Assembly: GCA_002633005.1 (NCBI GenBank)
Contig: NMRA01001421.1
Coordinates: forward strand, 1 to 20,776
DNA: 20,776 nucleotides
DNA from: Phoronis australis
Lineage: Eukaryota; Phoronida; Phoronidae
Direction: 5' to 3'
Below are positions 8,993 to 17,609 of this stretch, piece after piece; the stretch's first letter is position 1; each line of letters begins with the position of its first letter. The notes under the pieces are model-generated. The model saw only the letters and a list, made by a program, of their open reading frames with translations, did not search any database and was not told the DNA's origin. Position numbers and translations under genes: made by a program.

Positions 8993-11900
8993 ATATAGAG
9001 CTACACATTTCCCTCCCCCCTAATCAAGCTTCAACAAGGGCCTTACCGAAAATTCTACAGAGTCGACGTTTGCAAAATATCAAAAGTTCACCGTTCTAGA
9101 AATTCGAACCACACCCCCGCAATGCTGGCTACGAGCGTGTCCAGGTTAGGGACTTATGTTTTAAAAAATGCCAGTATCATTTTCATTGCAAAAACGTCAA
9201 AAGAAACTCTCATTCTTATAAAAATGAGTCCGCCTAGTCGCATATTGAAGAAGTAATATATGTGTGTGATTAGGAAGACCTGATCGCCTTTAAAACGGAA
9301 TTCAATAAGATGACTCTACTGGAAGTTACTACTTTAGGCACTGACTAAAAGTATAAGGCCTGAGGCTGTTGGCTGGGACAGGAACAAACAGGAATCATGT
9401 ACAGTATTTCTGCTTACACACCTGTAAGACTTAAGGTTACGTGTACCCCTATTTTACAAAAATACCATAAAAACTTCGGCGCTAACTTTATGGAAATACC
9501 CGGACAGAGTTTTTGAGCATTTTTATCGAAGTTTTAATACAGAAAAATTGGTGAATGATGGTGTATGGAGTTTTTCTCTATCAATGTACCTTTCAAAAAA
9601 CGTTTTTTTGCCATGCTCACGTGACAACGAGAATTGATCAGTGTAGTGAATGACATGATTAGATTTGTGTCGATTCCTAGTTTTAGAAAATATACACTTT
9701 TCTCACGTGACCTGGAATGTGTTACAACACGACTGGTTAATAACACCGAGTGCGTAATTTTTTGATATTACATGGGCGAATCACAAGGTAGTGCAAAGTA
9801 TAAATCTATACACCTTACATTTTATCGTCTGCAAAATACTAATACAAACAACAAAACGCGCCAACCAAACAATGCCGGAATTCCGTGAAGGTGACAAGGC
9901 AATGATTGACAAATTGAGTGTCGCAACTGTACATACTCCCAGTCGGTGGGACATGCAGACAACTTCTTCAGTGACGATTTCCATATCCACGTTCATTCAA
10001 ACGGAGACTAACCCCAACTCAAGAAACGCGGTAAGACTGCCTAGCTGTGCTTTCTCAAGGTCAATTCAGTGTTCACGCTGTTATTTATAAACATTTGTTA
10101 TGTTTTAATATTAAAATTACAGAGACTATTTATTAGATTATAACTTGAACATTTGTTACGAAAGATGAATGCAGTTTACAATTGTTAAGTTTAAAATAAA
10201 GCTATTAACAAAATCTATAAACCTGCTTTCCATTACAAAACCAACTTTGGATAGTTGCAGCAAGTGAGTGTATATTCGTGAAATTTGTCTTACTTATTAT
10301 AGTGGATGTTGTCATGATTTCAATTTGAAGCCTTTAAATCAGTTATAAAAAGTAACCAAAAACGAATAAATACTTAAAACGAACCAAAGGAGACGCATGC
10401 GCCTTTGTGCGAAAAGGTTGGTTAATAACTTATCATTTCGAAAAGGCGCATCGCTCTAATTTCTTGAATACACTGTAATTGCTTCGCTGTCAAGTTTCGA
10501 TCAATCTGATAACGGATAATAACGCATAACTTTGTTTTAGAAACACAAATGAGTTCTAGCAATAGGTGTTATGTTGGGACGTATGGGTTTCTAATGAAAC
10601 AAATGACTAAAATAGATAAACGTTTTTTTTGACAGAAAGGATCGATTCATCTTGTTATATGTTGCTTTGATAGAACATCATAACTTACGCCAAACGACAA
10701 TGAAAGTTAAGGGGTTATAATTGGCGGGTTTTGTTGCCGTAGAACTACAGAGAAAATTCTAGTAATCGAGATGTGTACTAACGATGACTTCAAAAATTAG
10801 ATATTGTAGACCAAATAAATGGAGAAGTCATAATTGTTTTGATTCAGCGATCAATTTGAAAGTTCTCATGCATTGAGACATTAAACACTTTGTTGTGCTG
10901 GTAAAAACAGATTGCAAAACTCAAATATTCCTTGTAATATTGTATTCTCATGCGCAAATTGTATTTTACAATACTCATCGAAATCCCCTTGGCATCCAGA
11001 CTGAGGACAAATTCTCTGATTGACCCAGTCATGCACAATGCGAAGTAAGCACTAGCCAGAAGCTCAATATATATGTACACCTTCTCCAGTTCAGACTTAG
11101 AAGAATTTATTGCACTGTAATGGTTGTCCGTTTCAATTAAACCACTAGACTGGAAAAACAATTCCTGGCGTACTTGCATCTCAAAACTGATTGTATTTAC
11201 GCGAGGTACTTATAAATTCCCCGCTTACGAAAGGTTCACTTCATGGGCTGGAATGTGGCAGAGGAGTATGTTTTTTTCAATGAACACCACAAAAGAGGGT
11301 CCATTTCTGCAGAAGGGCTTCATAGTTTATTTAGGTTTCTGTTCTGTATTGAAAAGGCTACTGTTCAAAGTGTTAATCTTTCAACTTGAAATAATTCAAT
11401 GGAAAAACACTTCGTTGAGTTTAAAGATTTTCTCGAACGGATTTTGGTAGTGGATGTATTCAGATAGCCCTGGTAATGGTGATGGCAAAAACACGAGTCA
11501 GTAACATACTCAAACGCAGTAGTCTTTTCGGAACACATTACGCCACTATGAGAAAACAAATAATGTAAGTACGAAGTAATTTTGTACACTCTACTAGTAG
11601 AAGTATGTATCTGAGCTACCACGGGTACCAGCGTATACTTATCTCAAGGGGCTATTCTAATCAAACACTTCACAATATATATCAAATTAAGTGATGTGTA
11701 ACAAGCTATAACGTTTTCCTCTTTTTGTTATCAAACTACAAGCCCTTTTGATCACAATTCTGAACCGCAGTCCAAAACAGAAAAACATCGACAATTCTCG
11801 GCTATTTCCGTGACCTGAGTTCCCTGTTCTTCAGTTCTGGAACGCTTCCAGAATGAATTGCCGGGATGCCCTCTTGTAAACGTAACGATACTACATTAGC

Positions 11901-12127
11901 GTAAAACCGTTGTTTTTACTTGGCGAAATAAAAATTTTCCAAGTATGTTGCTCTGACACTGATTTCTTTTGTTTGTTCGCACGATATACAGGTCGCAATT
12001 TTCGTCCGATCCGCACGAAATTTACGCACAACTTGTAGTTAAAGAAGAGTTAGAAGGCTATTCGTTTTCGTCATTTTCGGATCCAAGATGGCGACGTAGC
12101 GGCCATTTCGTTTGTGATTTCCGATTC
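8993..12127. other. Long stretch with no recognisable gene
   Basis: No gene, RNA or repeat family is recognised. An open segment at 9872-10030 starts with ATG in an acceptable context and runs 53 codons in frame to a possible splice donor (GCG|GTAAGA). It matches no family I know and has no partner exon. A 10-bp inverted pair, ATGCGCCTTT and AAAGGCGCAT, lies at 10397-10406 and 10442-10451. From about 11990 the sequence may already belong to the repeat that continues at 12128; AAGATGGCGAC at 12085-12095 resembles a YY1 site. Confidence 0.5.
11835..11853. repeat. Perfect 8-bp inverted repeat, heat-shock-element-like
   Basis: TTCTGGAA and TTCCAGAA flank a 3-base centre. Each half contains TTCnnGAA, the building block of heat shock elements. 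The spacing between the halves is three bases instead of the canonical two, and no gene is recognised nearby, so a regulatory role is only possible. Confidence 0.35.
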
Positions 12128-12202
12128 AAATGCACATAGGGGCCATAATTTTTGACGTGCACGATTGAAAAACAGTATGGTTGTTCTACCAGACGTGTTC
12201 TA
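12128..12202 (+). repeat. ~550-bp repeat, copy A, part 1
   Basis: This segment aligns with 17775-17849. Both read AAATGC, ATAG, GGCC, TAATTTTT, then an ACG/CACG word and AGACGTGT(T/G)CTA. Homology stops at 12202, exactly where LINE coding sequence begins, and resumes at about 15986. It is therefore the left remnant of a repeat copy split by the LINE. Confidence 0.65.
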
Positions 12203-12797
12203 TGTCTGAACTGAAAGAGATAACATGTGGCGTCCCCCAGGGTTCTATTCTGGGCCCCTTGTTCCTTCTCTTGTATGTCAATGACATGGAATCTGCAGGC
12301 AATTGTAATCTTCTTCTGTACGCAGATGATTCTGCCTTATTTTTTCACATACGAACGTCTCGGATATTGAGCTCAATAACCCATGTAATTGGTTTATTGA
12401 CAACAAACTATCCCTTTATGTTGGTAAAACTCAATCGTTAATTTTTAGTAAATCAAACTATATTGATTTTAAGGTAACTTGTAAGCATAGTGTTATCACT
12501 TCATGCTCATCTTAAAGTTATCTTGGTCTCCAAATGGATAAAAAGTTCTGTTATGAGGAATCAGTCAAGTCTATTATTAAAAATGCAATTGCAGACTAAA
12601 ATTTATGTACCAGCATAGAGATTGCTTTGACCATAAGTCACGTAAAACCCTGTGCAATTCACTAATAATTCCTTTGTTTGGTTATGCCTGTTTAAGCTGG
12701 TTTTCCAGTTTAAATAGTTGTCTTCGCAAAAGGGTGCAGGTGTTTCAAAATATATTAATTAGATATTTACTCAGTTTACACCCTCGTATTCACATTA
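12203..12797 (+). pseudogene. LINE reverse transcriptase fragment, part 1 (broken)
   Basis: This is the palm and thumb region of a non-LTR retrotransposon polymerase. GVPQGSILGPLFLLLYVNDM (from 12229) is the classic motif before the catalytic box, and YADD at 12319-12330 is the metal-binding motif. The frame shifts near 12336-12348, continues as VSDIELNNPCNWFIDNKL-type sequence to an in-frame TAA at 12513-12515, and shifts again near 12580 to YQHRDCFDHKSRKTLCNSLI and LFGYACLSWFS. Thus there are two frameshifts and at least one stop. Coding homology ends at RIHI, where PLE1 entered. It cannot encode an active enzyme. Confidence 0.9.
12787..12797. repeat. PLE1 target-site duplication, left
   Basis: TATTCACATTA here matches TACTCACATTA at 15306-15316 in 10 of 11 bases. 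The LINE frame supports it independently: the left side ends in codons for R-I-H-I and the right side begins again with T-H-I-S-F. Confidence 0.85.
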
Positions 12798-12803
12798 TAT
12801 CTC

Positions 12804-13547
12804 CATATATTAAAGAAAACAAAAATGGTTTTAAGTCGACTTGACATGTTTCGGTGTCATTTATTCAAACACCATCATCAGAAGAGAGAATTTAGTGGCC
12901 ACCTAGCTAGGCCCAGCAACAAGTAATGAAGAACAGATACAGTCAGTTACAGGGAGTGACAATGAACTAGACCAACAATGACAACCTGTGGTGTGTCAGT
13001 TGCCTATTGAGATTGGGCTTGCACCAACTGATGTGCAGAGCCTCACGAATTTTAAGCTCCTTTGTTGTTACTGCAAAGCCATTGAAAGAGCACTGCTGAT
13101 AACAATGATTGGAGCTCTGTAGGTGAATATTTACATGTGAACCTCTGTCAGAATTTAGATGTTCCCTGGTCCTGGTTTTCAAATGGCAAACAGTTTCGCC
13201 TATATAACTGGAGCCACATCTAGCACAGATAAATTTGTACACTACCCTGGACCGTAGACCCATAGGAATTTTGTTCTTAGGGTTAAATAAATTCGACAGT
13301 TTCAGAGACTTGAATGTTAATACAACACTTAAGTTTACACAGTAATCATTCACCAATTTGTTGAGTTTTCGTTGAGCAATCTTGGCGTAAAACCCAACAT
13401 ACGGTACTTTAAAGAACTTGTAGTTAGTTTTGTCTACAGGATGAATATCATCAGGGTTACGTTGGAGTCTTGCTTTCAGTACCCTATTGACTAATGCTAG
13501 GGGGTAGCCATTCTTTTGCAAATTCGTTGTGAGTTCTTTAATATTAG
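12804..13547 (-). repeat. PLE1 inverted repeat, left arm
   Basis: About 744 bp match the reverse complement of 14542-15304. The arm covers the RT-endonuclease linker, the endonuclease and the 3' region. The arms are highly similar by eye, with scattered substitutions and one 19-bp duplication confined to the right arm. The unpaired loop is about 1 kb. Confidence 0.88.
12840..12884 (-). ncRNA. Hammerhead ribozyme-like motif, PLE1 minus-strand 3' end
   Basis: Read on the minus strand: CTT (stem I), CTGATGA (12881-12875), stem II GGTGT/ACACC, GAAA, the palindromic loopless stem III ACATGT, cleavage base C, then AAG closing stem I. The parts come in hammerhead order. Hammerheads with minimal stem III are established in Penelope-like elements. 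One base (T) lies between CTGATGA and stem II and does not fit the canonical core, so activity is uncertain. Confidence 0.65.
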
Positions 13548-14541
13548 AATCAAATCTAGCCCAAGTGTTGTTAATGCGATACACCCTGTCCATTAGAGTT
13601 TTAATGAGACCTACTTTATAAACAAAGGATGTGAAGCTATGAAAACAAGTGTACAAAACACATCATCTACATATCGTCGGTAGAAATAGACATGAGGACC
13701 AGTGTACGTCTCAATCCATGTTTTCTCATGGTGACCTAAAAACATGCCGTATAATATGGAGCTAAAGGTGAGTATTGCTATACCATCAATTTGGTTTGAA
13801 AACCTCCCTATTAAATACAAAATGGGTTTTGCTGGTATCAAATTTGAATAGCTCCATGAGTTCAGCTCTAGTAATCTTTACACTGGGATCGTTTTTCATT
13901 ATACAGTCAGTAGCCAAAGATATACATTCATCCACAGGTAGGTTAGTAAACAAACTCGCAATATCAAAAGAAGCCATGAACCGATTCCTGAGAACTTGTC
14001 CCCTAACCTCAGAAACAAAGGGGAATGTATCACCTGCTATGTAGTCCTCATTTATATGTGGTTTGAATAGCTTACATAGGTACTTGGCAAGATTATAATT
14101 GAAAGTATTCACAGATGACAATAGGTCTAAATGGAGGGATGGAATCCTCTGTCTGTTTGTGTATTTTTGGTAGGCCATATAGTCTACCTGGCTGTGAACC
14201 TTGTGGATACAAATAGCTGTACGTTTCAGTATCTAAACGACCATCATTCTTAATTTTGCGTAAAAACCTCTGCAGCTGTCCTCTTCTAGTTAATGTAGGA
14301 TCTGCTTTGACACGTCTAAACTTCGATACATCACTCAGAATTTCATTCAAAGAATTGACATAATCATTACTATCTAAAATTACTACACCATTTCCCTTAT
14401 CGGGTCTAATTATCACTAGGTTTTTGTTTTGTCGCAGTTCCTTGATCACCTTAAACTTTCTCAAATCACTCCAAGATGGCCCGTGGGACGACACATATGT
14501 TGACGCTAATCTTGTTAAATCAGCCTTCAGTTCAGTCCCTG
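12967..14541 (-). pseudogene. PLE1 reverse transcriptase / GIY-YIG endonuclease (broken)
   Basis: In 5'-3' order on the minus strand: VIIRPDKGNGVVILD and GRLYGLPKIHK, both hallmarks of Penelope-like RTs (14560-14093 frame); a frameshift near 14130; SSVNTFNYNLAKYL and FDIASLFTNLP with the first catalytic Asp; a frameshift near 13800; a degraded motif B; YRRYVDDVF with the YVDD box. At about 13640-13650 the frame jumps to SFTSFVYKVGLIKTLMDRV, skipping the FLDV-type segment present in PLE2, so some 150 bp are probably deleted. The last frame (13656-12967) holds the thumb/linker and a GIY-YIG nuclease: VVYKF, CARC, YIGET, an Arg-rich TRTREHL and the Glu in KIREAL. The N-terminus is missing at the head-to-head join. 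The TAG stop is at 12967. The nuclease is open but the polymerase is dead. Confidence 0.92.
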
Positions 14542-15142
14542 CTAATATTAAAGAACTCACAACGAATTTGCAAAAGAATGGTCCATCCCCTAGAATTAGT
14601 CAATAGGGCACTGAAAGCAAGACTCCAACGTAACCCTGATGATATACATCCTGTAGACAAAACTAACTACAAGTACTTTAAAGTACCGTATGTTGGGTTT
14701 TACGCCAAGATTGCTCAATGAAAACTCAACAAATTGGTAAATGATTACTGTGTAAACTTAAGAGTTGTACTAAGATTCAAGTCTCTGAAACTGTCGAATT
14801 TATTTAACCCTAAGGACAAAATTCCTCTGGGTCTACGGTCCAGGGTAGTGTACACGGTCCAGGGTAGTGTACACATTTATCTGTGTTGGATGTGGCTGCA
14901 GTTATTTCGGCGAAACTGTTCGCCATTTGAAAACCAGGACCAGGGAACATCTAAATTCTGACAGAGGTTCACATGTAAATATTCACCTACAGAGCTCCAA
15001 TCATTGTTATCAGCAGTGCTCTTTCAATGACTTTGCAGTAACAACAAAGGAGCTTAAAATTCGTGAGGCTCTACACATCAGTTGGTGCAAGCCCAATCTC
15101 AATAGGCAACTGGCACACCACAGGTTGTCATTGTTGGTCTAG
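14542..15142 (+). pseudogene. PLE1 second copy: linker and GIY-YIG endonuclease fragment (broken)
   Basis: This is a plus-strand duplicate of the C-terminal third of the PLE1 protein. It has KARLQRNPDDIHPVDKTNYK, then an in-frame TGA at 14719-14721 where the left arm has CGA (a C-to-T change). It continues as VNDYCVNL and SLKLSNLFNPKDKIP to RSRVVY. A 19-bp tandem duplication at 14837-14874 then shifts the frame. The nuclease motifs CVGCGCSYFGET, TRTREHL and KIREAL follow, ending at TAG 15140-15142. YIGET has become YFGET. It is non-functional. Confidence 0.9.
14837..14874 (+). repeat. 19-bp tandem duplication
   Basis: GGTCCAGGGTAGTGTACAC occurs twice back to back (14837-14855 and 14856-14874). 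The left arm has it once. It is a private mutation of the right arm after insertion, and it shifts the frame at the start of the endonuclease domain. Confidence 0.95.
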
Positions 15143-15224
15143 TTCATTGTCACTCCTTGTAACTGACTGTGTCTGTGCTTCATTACTTGTTGCTGGGCCT
15201 AGCTAGGTGGCCACCGCATTCTCT

Positions 15225-15269
15225 CTTCTGATGATGGTGTTTGAATAAATGACACCGAAACATGTCAAG
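15225..15269 (+). ncRNA. Hammerhead ribozyme-like motif, PLE1 plus-strand 3' end
   Basis: This is the plus-strand twin of 12840-12884 with an identical core: CTT, CTGATGA (15228-15234), GGTGT (15236-15240) pairing with ACACC (15252-15256), GAAA (15257-15260), palindromic ACATGT, C at 15266 as the predicted cleavage base, and AAG (15267-15269) pairing with CTT. The stem I loops that would make tertiary contacts are not resolvable by eye. The extra base between CTGATGA and stem II is present here too. Confidence 0.65.
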
Positions 15270-15305
15270 TCGGCTTAAAACCATTGTTGTTTTCTTCAAA
15301 ATATG

Positions 15306-15316
15306 TACTCACATTA
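15306..15316. repeat. PLE1 target-site duplication, right
   Basis: TACTCACATTA partners TATTCACATTA at 12787-12797. The LINE reading frame restarts here with codons for T-H-I-S-F-Y. Confidence 0.85.
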
Positions 15317-15746
15317 GTTTTTATCGCTTTCATACTCTTGGGTGGCTAAGTATTAAAAAACTTGAGTTAACCAGCTCAAGCGCTACCTTATTCATAAAAT
15401 TGTTCATGGCAACGCCCCAAATTATCTCCTTGATCACTTTTCAGCATTTAAACCACGCCATTCTCACAACACTAGGAGCAATAATGGTTTTATTCAGCCA
15501 AGAGTCAAAACACACGGATCTAAAATTTTATTAAATGCAACCATAGTTATTTGGAATTCACTTGGTGGCCACTTGAGAGATATTACAGATACAAATAGTT
15601 TCAAACGACAAATCAAACAATACCTATTTAGCCTTATTGAGACAAGTGATAACTCCGCTTTTATTTATTACTTTTATTTATTTATTTGTCATCTATCATG
15701 TCACTTCATTTTTCAATCTTTCTCAGCTCCTTTCACCTATACCTAG
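15306..15746 (+). pseudogene. LINE C-terminal region, part 2 (broken)
   Basis: This continues the LINE polymerase after PLE1. THISFYRFHTLGWLSIKK is the conserved LGWL block that follows the thumb. A frameshift at the A-run near 15355-15365, with a TGA in the new frame, is followed by a long open stretch from 15366: NQLKRYLIHKIVHGNAPNYL, FSAFKPRHSHNTRS, SKILLNATIVIWNSLGGHL and SFKRQIKQYLFSLIE. This pattern is typical of the C-terminus of CR1/L2/Jockey-type elements. The frame ends at TAG 15744-15746. It lacks a start codon, so simple ATG scanning misses it. Confidence 0.88.
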
Positions 15747-15985
15747 CTTCTCTGTCATGTTTCATTCCTCCTGTGTAATTATTCATAATTACTTATTTAT
15801 TCCTAATATTTATTTTCTTTAATTTTTCACTTTGTGTATGGACCACCACGGAAATAAGTTTTTAACTTTTGATGTTATACAGATAGTGTACATAATTATT
15901 TTTTATATCTTGTACCCATCACTGTATTTATTATTGTAATCTATGTATATTGTGGAATAAATTTATTATAATAATAATAATAAAG
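15747..15985 (+). other. LINE 3' UTR and simple-repeat terminus
   Basis: An AT-rich 3' region contains TATGGACCACCACGGAAATA and ends in GTGGAATAAATTTATTATAA followed by an AATAAT-type run to about 15985. Short simple-repeat tails in place of poly(A) are usual for CR1/L2-group LINEs. The flanking ~550-bp repeat resumes immediately afterwards. Confidence 0.75.
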
Positions 15986-16416
15986 TTTTACAAATGTGCC
16001 GCAAATCATTAACTTCCGGTTAACGATGGCGGAAATATTGGCTGTTGCGCATGCACACCTCGATTTCGAGACGAAAACGTTTTGTCCTTCAGAAGGCGCA
16101 TTGTAAGATCAATTGCGTTGAAACTTTTCAGGTGTTAGTTTCTTGTAACTAGCTATTATGAAGTGCTGCGTAACCGGAAGTTGCTTTCTAGAGGGCGGAT
16201 CTGGGGCATTTTCAACCATTTTCAATCGTGCTGGGGTGTCATTTTGAACGGGAAGAGATAATGACGTGAATTTTTGTGTGTTGATTGTAACATTTTTTCT
16301 CGGACTTACCGTTTTTTGAGTTATTTGCCTTTGAATTTCAAAAAATGCAAATTTTGAAATTTTTCGAAAATTTTACGGAATTTTGTAAATCTACATAGTT
16401 AGATAGAGTTAATTAA
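15986..16416 (+). repeat. ~550-bp repeat, copy A, part 2
   Basis: This segment aligns with about 17848-18255. Shared words include GGAAATAT(T/C)GGC, GAAAACGTTTTGTCC, CTAGCTATTAT, AACCGGAAGTTGC, CATTTTGAACGGGAAGAG and TTTGAATTTCAAAAAATGCA. It is non-coding. It contains ACTTCCGG (16012-16019), GATGGCGG (16025-16032), GCGCATGC (16047-16054) and CCGGAAGT (16174-16181), which resemble ETS, YY1 and NRF1 sites. Homology is cut at 16416 by PLE2. Confidence 0.88.
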
Positions 16417-16504
16417 ATCGCCGCCTAAATAAAAACGTTTATGTTCAAACAACGTTTCGTATATTCATTAGGCATCATCAGGATCATATTTACAACAATT
16501 TAGG
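16417..16504 (-). repeat. PLE2 inverted terminal arm, left
   Basis: Reverse complement matches 17609-17697: CCTAAATTGTTGTAAATATG, ATCCTGATGA, then TTGAACAT, TTTTTATTT and GCGGCGAT, with substitutions between. It is the true 3' end of the PLE2 body. Confidence 0.85.
16451..16481 (-). ncRNA. Eroded hammerhead-like core, PLE2 left end
   Basis: On the minus strand, CTGATGA (16481-16475) is followed 16 bases later by GAAACGTT (16458-16451). Stem II is broken here (GCCTA against TATAC) and the stem I pairing is poor. The match to PLE1 in order and position makes a decayed hammerhead the likeliest reading, but it would not be active. Confidence 0.4.
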
Positions 16505-16586
16505 ACAGCAAGTGCCAACATACAGCTCAGGTAAAATTCATTAAGTAAAGTGAGAGATACAGGGAATAAAGTCACATAGCTGGTCA

Positions 16587-17609
16587 TCACCATAGTTGCA
16601 GGGTCACTGAGCTCTGCATGTTATTCAGAGAATCAGTGGCATGCTGGTTCTGAATGGCCAATGACTCTTTTATGTACGGTAAATCCTTATTAGGTTTTCT
16701 GCAGATAATACTAACTGAATTGGCTTGGTGATTGTTGCTAACACAATGCCTATATATGCTGATTTTCTCTGAGGTGTGATGTTCTTTCAGCCTGTCACAG
16801 AGGCGTTTCTGTGGATTCCGATATAGAATTTCTTGCAGTTGTCACATTCAACCTCATAAACAACATTGCTCTTGTTTAATATAGGGATGGGTGACTTCAG
16901 TTTACACAGCATATTGGAAAGTTTCCGAATAGGTTTGAAAACCACTATCAGTTCAACGACTGGGTTTATGCAACGAATAAGGCGAGATAATTGACGTTTT
17001 AATTTTATACTACTTGGCCCGGTGTAAGCAAGAGAAAAGAAAGCTTTCTTTTTCTCGGGTCCAATAACAGCTACTTTATCTGCCTCATTCATTTTTGAAA
17101 GAAAGTGTCTTTTACAGCTATTCAAAAAATTCAGAGGGTAACCATTGGCACGCAATAACTGGAAAACCCTTGATACGTCACTATCAAAATTTAAATTGGT
17201 GGAACAAATTCTCCAGGTACGGTGTAACAACCATTTGACTAGACCTCTCTTGTACTGGATCGGCACAAAACTATCAAATTTAAGATAAAGCCCAGAAAAA
17301 TTGGGCTTACGATACACAGATGTAACAATGTTGCTGTTTAACCAAAACATCTAGAAAAAGTAAAAACGACTCGCGCTCAGATTCACTGGTGAAGTTGATG
17401 GATGGATGCATATTGTTCATTTGATTAAAAAAGGTGTTGACTGAGTTCTTGGATGAAAACACAACAAACGTATCGTCCACATACCTACGATAAAATTGTG
17501 GTTTACAATCTGGTGGACAACTAGGCAGAGCCTCAGTCTCAAGATTGCAACTGAAAATATTAGCTAACACTGGTCCCAGTTCAGATTGACGGAGTGGCCA
17601 TGGATTCAC
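16587..17609 (-). pseudogene. PLE2 reverse transcriptase / GIY-YIG endonuclease (5'-truncated, broken)
   Basis: On the minus strand it begins at the remnant of motif B (SELGPVLANIF), then FYRRYVDDTFVVF with the YVDD catalytic box and a FLDVLV motif. A frameshift near 17325 leads to TSVYRKPNFSGLYLKFDSF, the hallmark Penelope-like thumb, and NSNVVYEVECDNC with KKFYIG, the start of the GIY-YIG domain with a CxxC. A second frameshift near 16825 restores RLCDRLKEHHTSEKISIYRH, VSNNHQANS and IKESLAIQNQHA, covering the nuclease Arg and Glu region. It ends at TGA 16589-16587. The fingers and first catalytic Asp are absent. PLE2 keeps the FLDV segment that PLE1 has lost. Confidence 0.9.

Larger units (their letters stand above)
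14542..15304 (+). repeat. PLE1 inverted repeat, right arm
   Basis: Reverse-complement partner of 12804-13547. It is slightly longer because of the 19-bp duplication. Transcription across both arms in either direction would give a long stem-loop RNA. Confidence 0.88.
12798..15305 (-). mobile_element. PLE1: Penelope-like element, head-to-head double copy
   Basis: A 2508-bp insertion in the LINE. A minus-strand body (14541 to 12798) carries a broken RT and GIY-YIG endonuclease. It is joined at 14541/14542 to a second, shorter copy on the plus strand (14542-15305). Both are 5'-truncated, so both outer ends are element 3' ends, each with a hammerhead-like motif. The join lies in TAATATTA, where the two copies share a few bases. 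Inverted, partly truncated double copies are known for Penelope-like elements. The 11-bp target-site duplication brackets the whole, which shows that both copies arrived in one event. Confidence 0.9.
12203..15985 (+). mobile_element. 5'-truncated LINE (CR1/L2/Jockey group), interrupted by PLE1
   Basis: The element comprises the reverse transcriptase core and C-terminal region (12203-12797), resumes after PLE1 (15306-15746), then has a 3' UTR and a TAA-type simple-repeat end at about 15969-15985. Without PLE1 it is about 1.3 kb, so most of the 5' part (endonuclease and N-terminal RT) is missing, as is usual for LINEs truncated during target-primed reverse transcription. It sits inside copy A of the ~550-bp repeat. 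A clear target-site duplication for the LINE is not visible; the flanks TTCTA and TTTTA are at best a weak one. Confidence 0.85.

Noticed and set aside
11124-11450. Overlapping open frames of about 110 codons on both strands (10844-11450)
   Set aside because: No family resemblance, AT-driven composition and no splice or start context that would set one frame apart.
13775-14044. Plus-strand open frames across the PLE1 body
   Set aside because: They are antisense shadows of the minus-strand reverse transcriptase.
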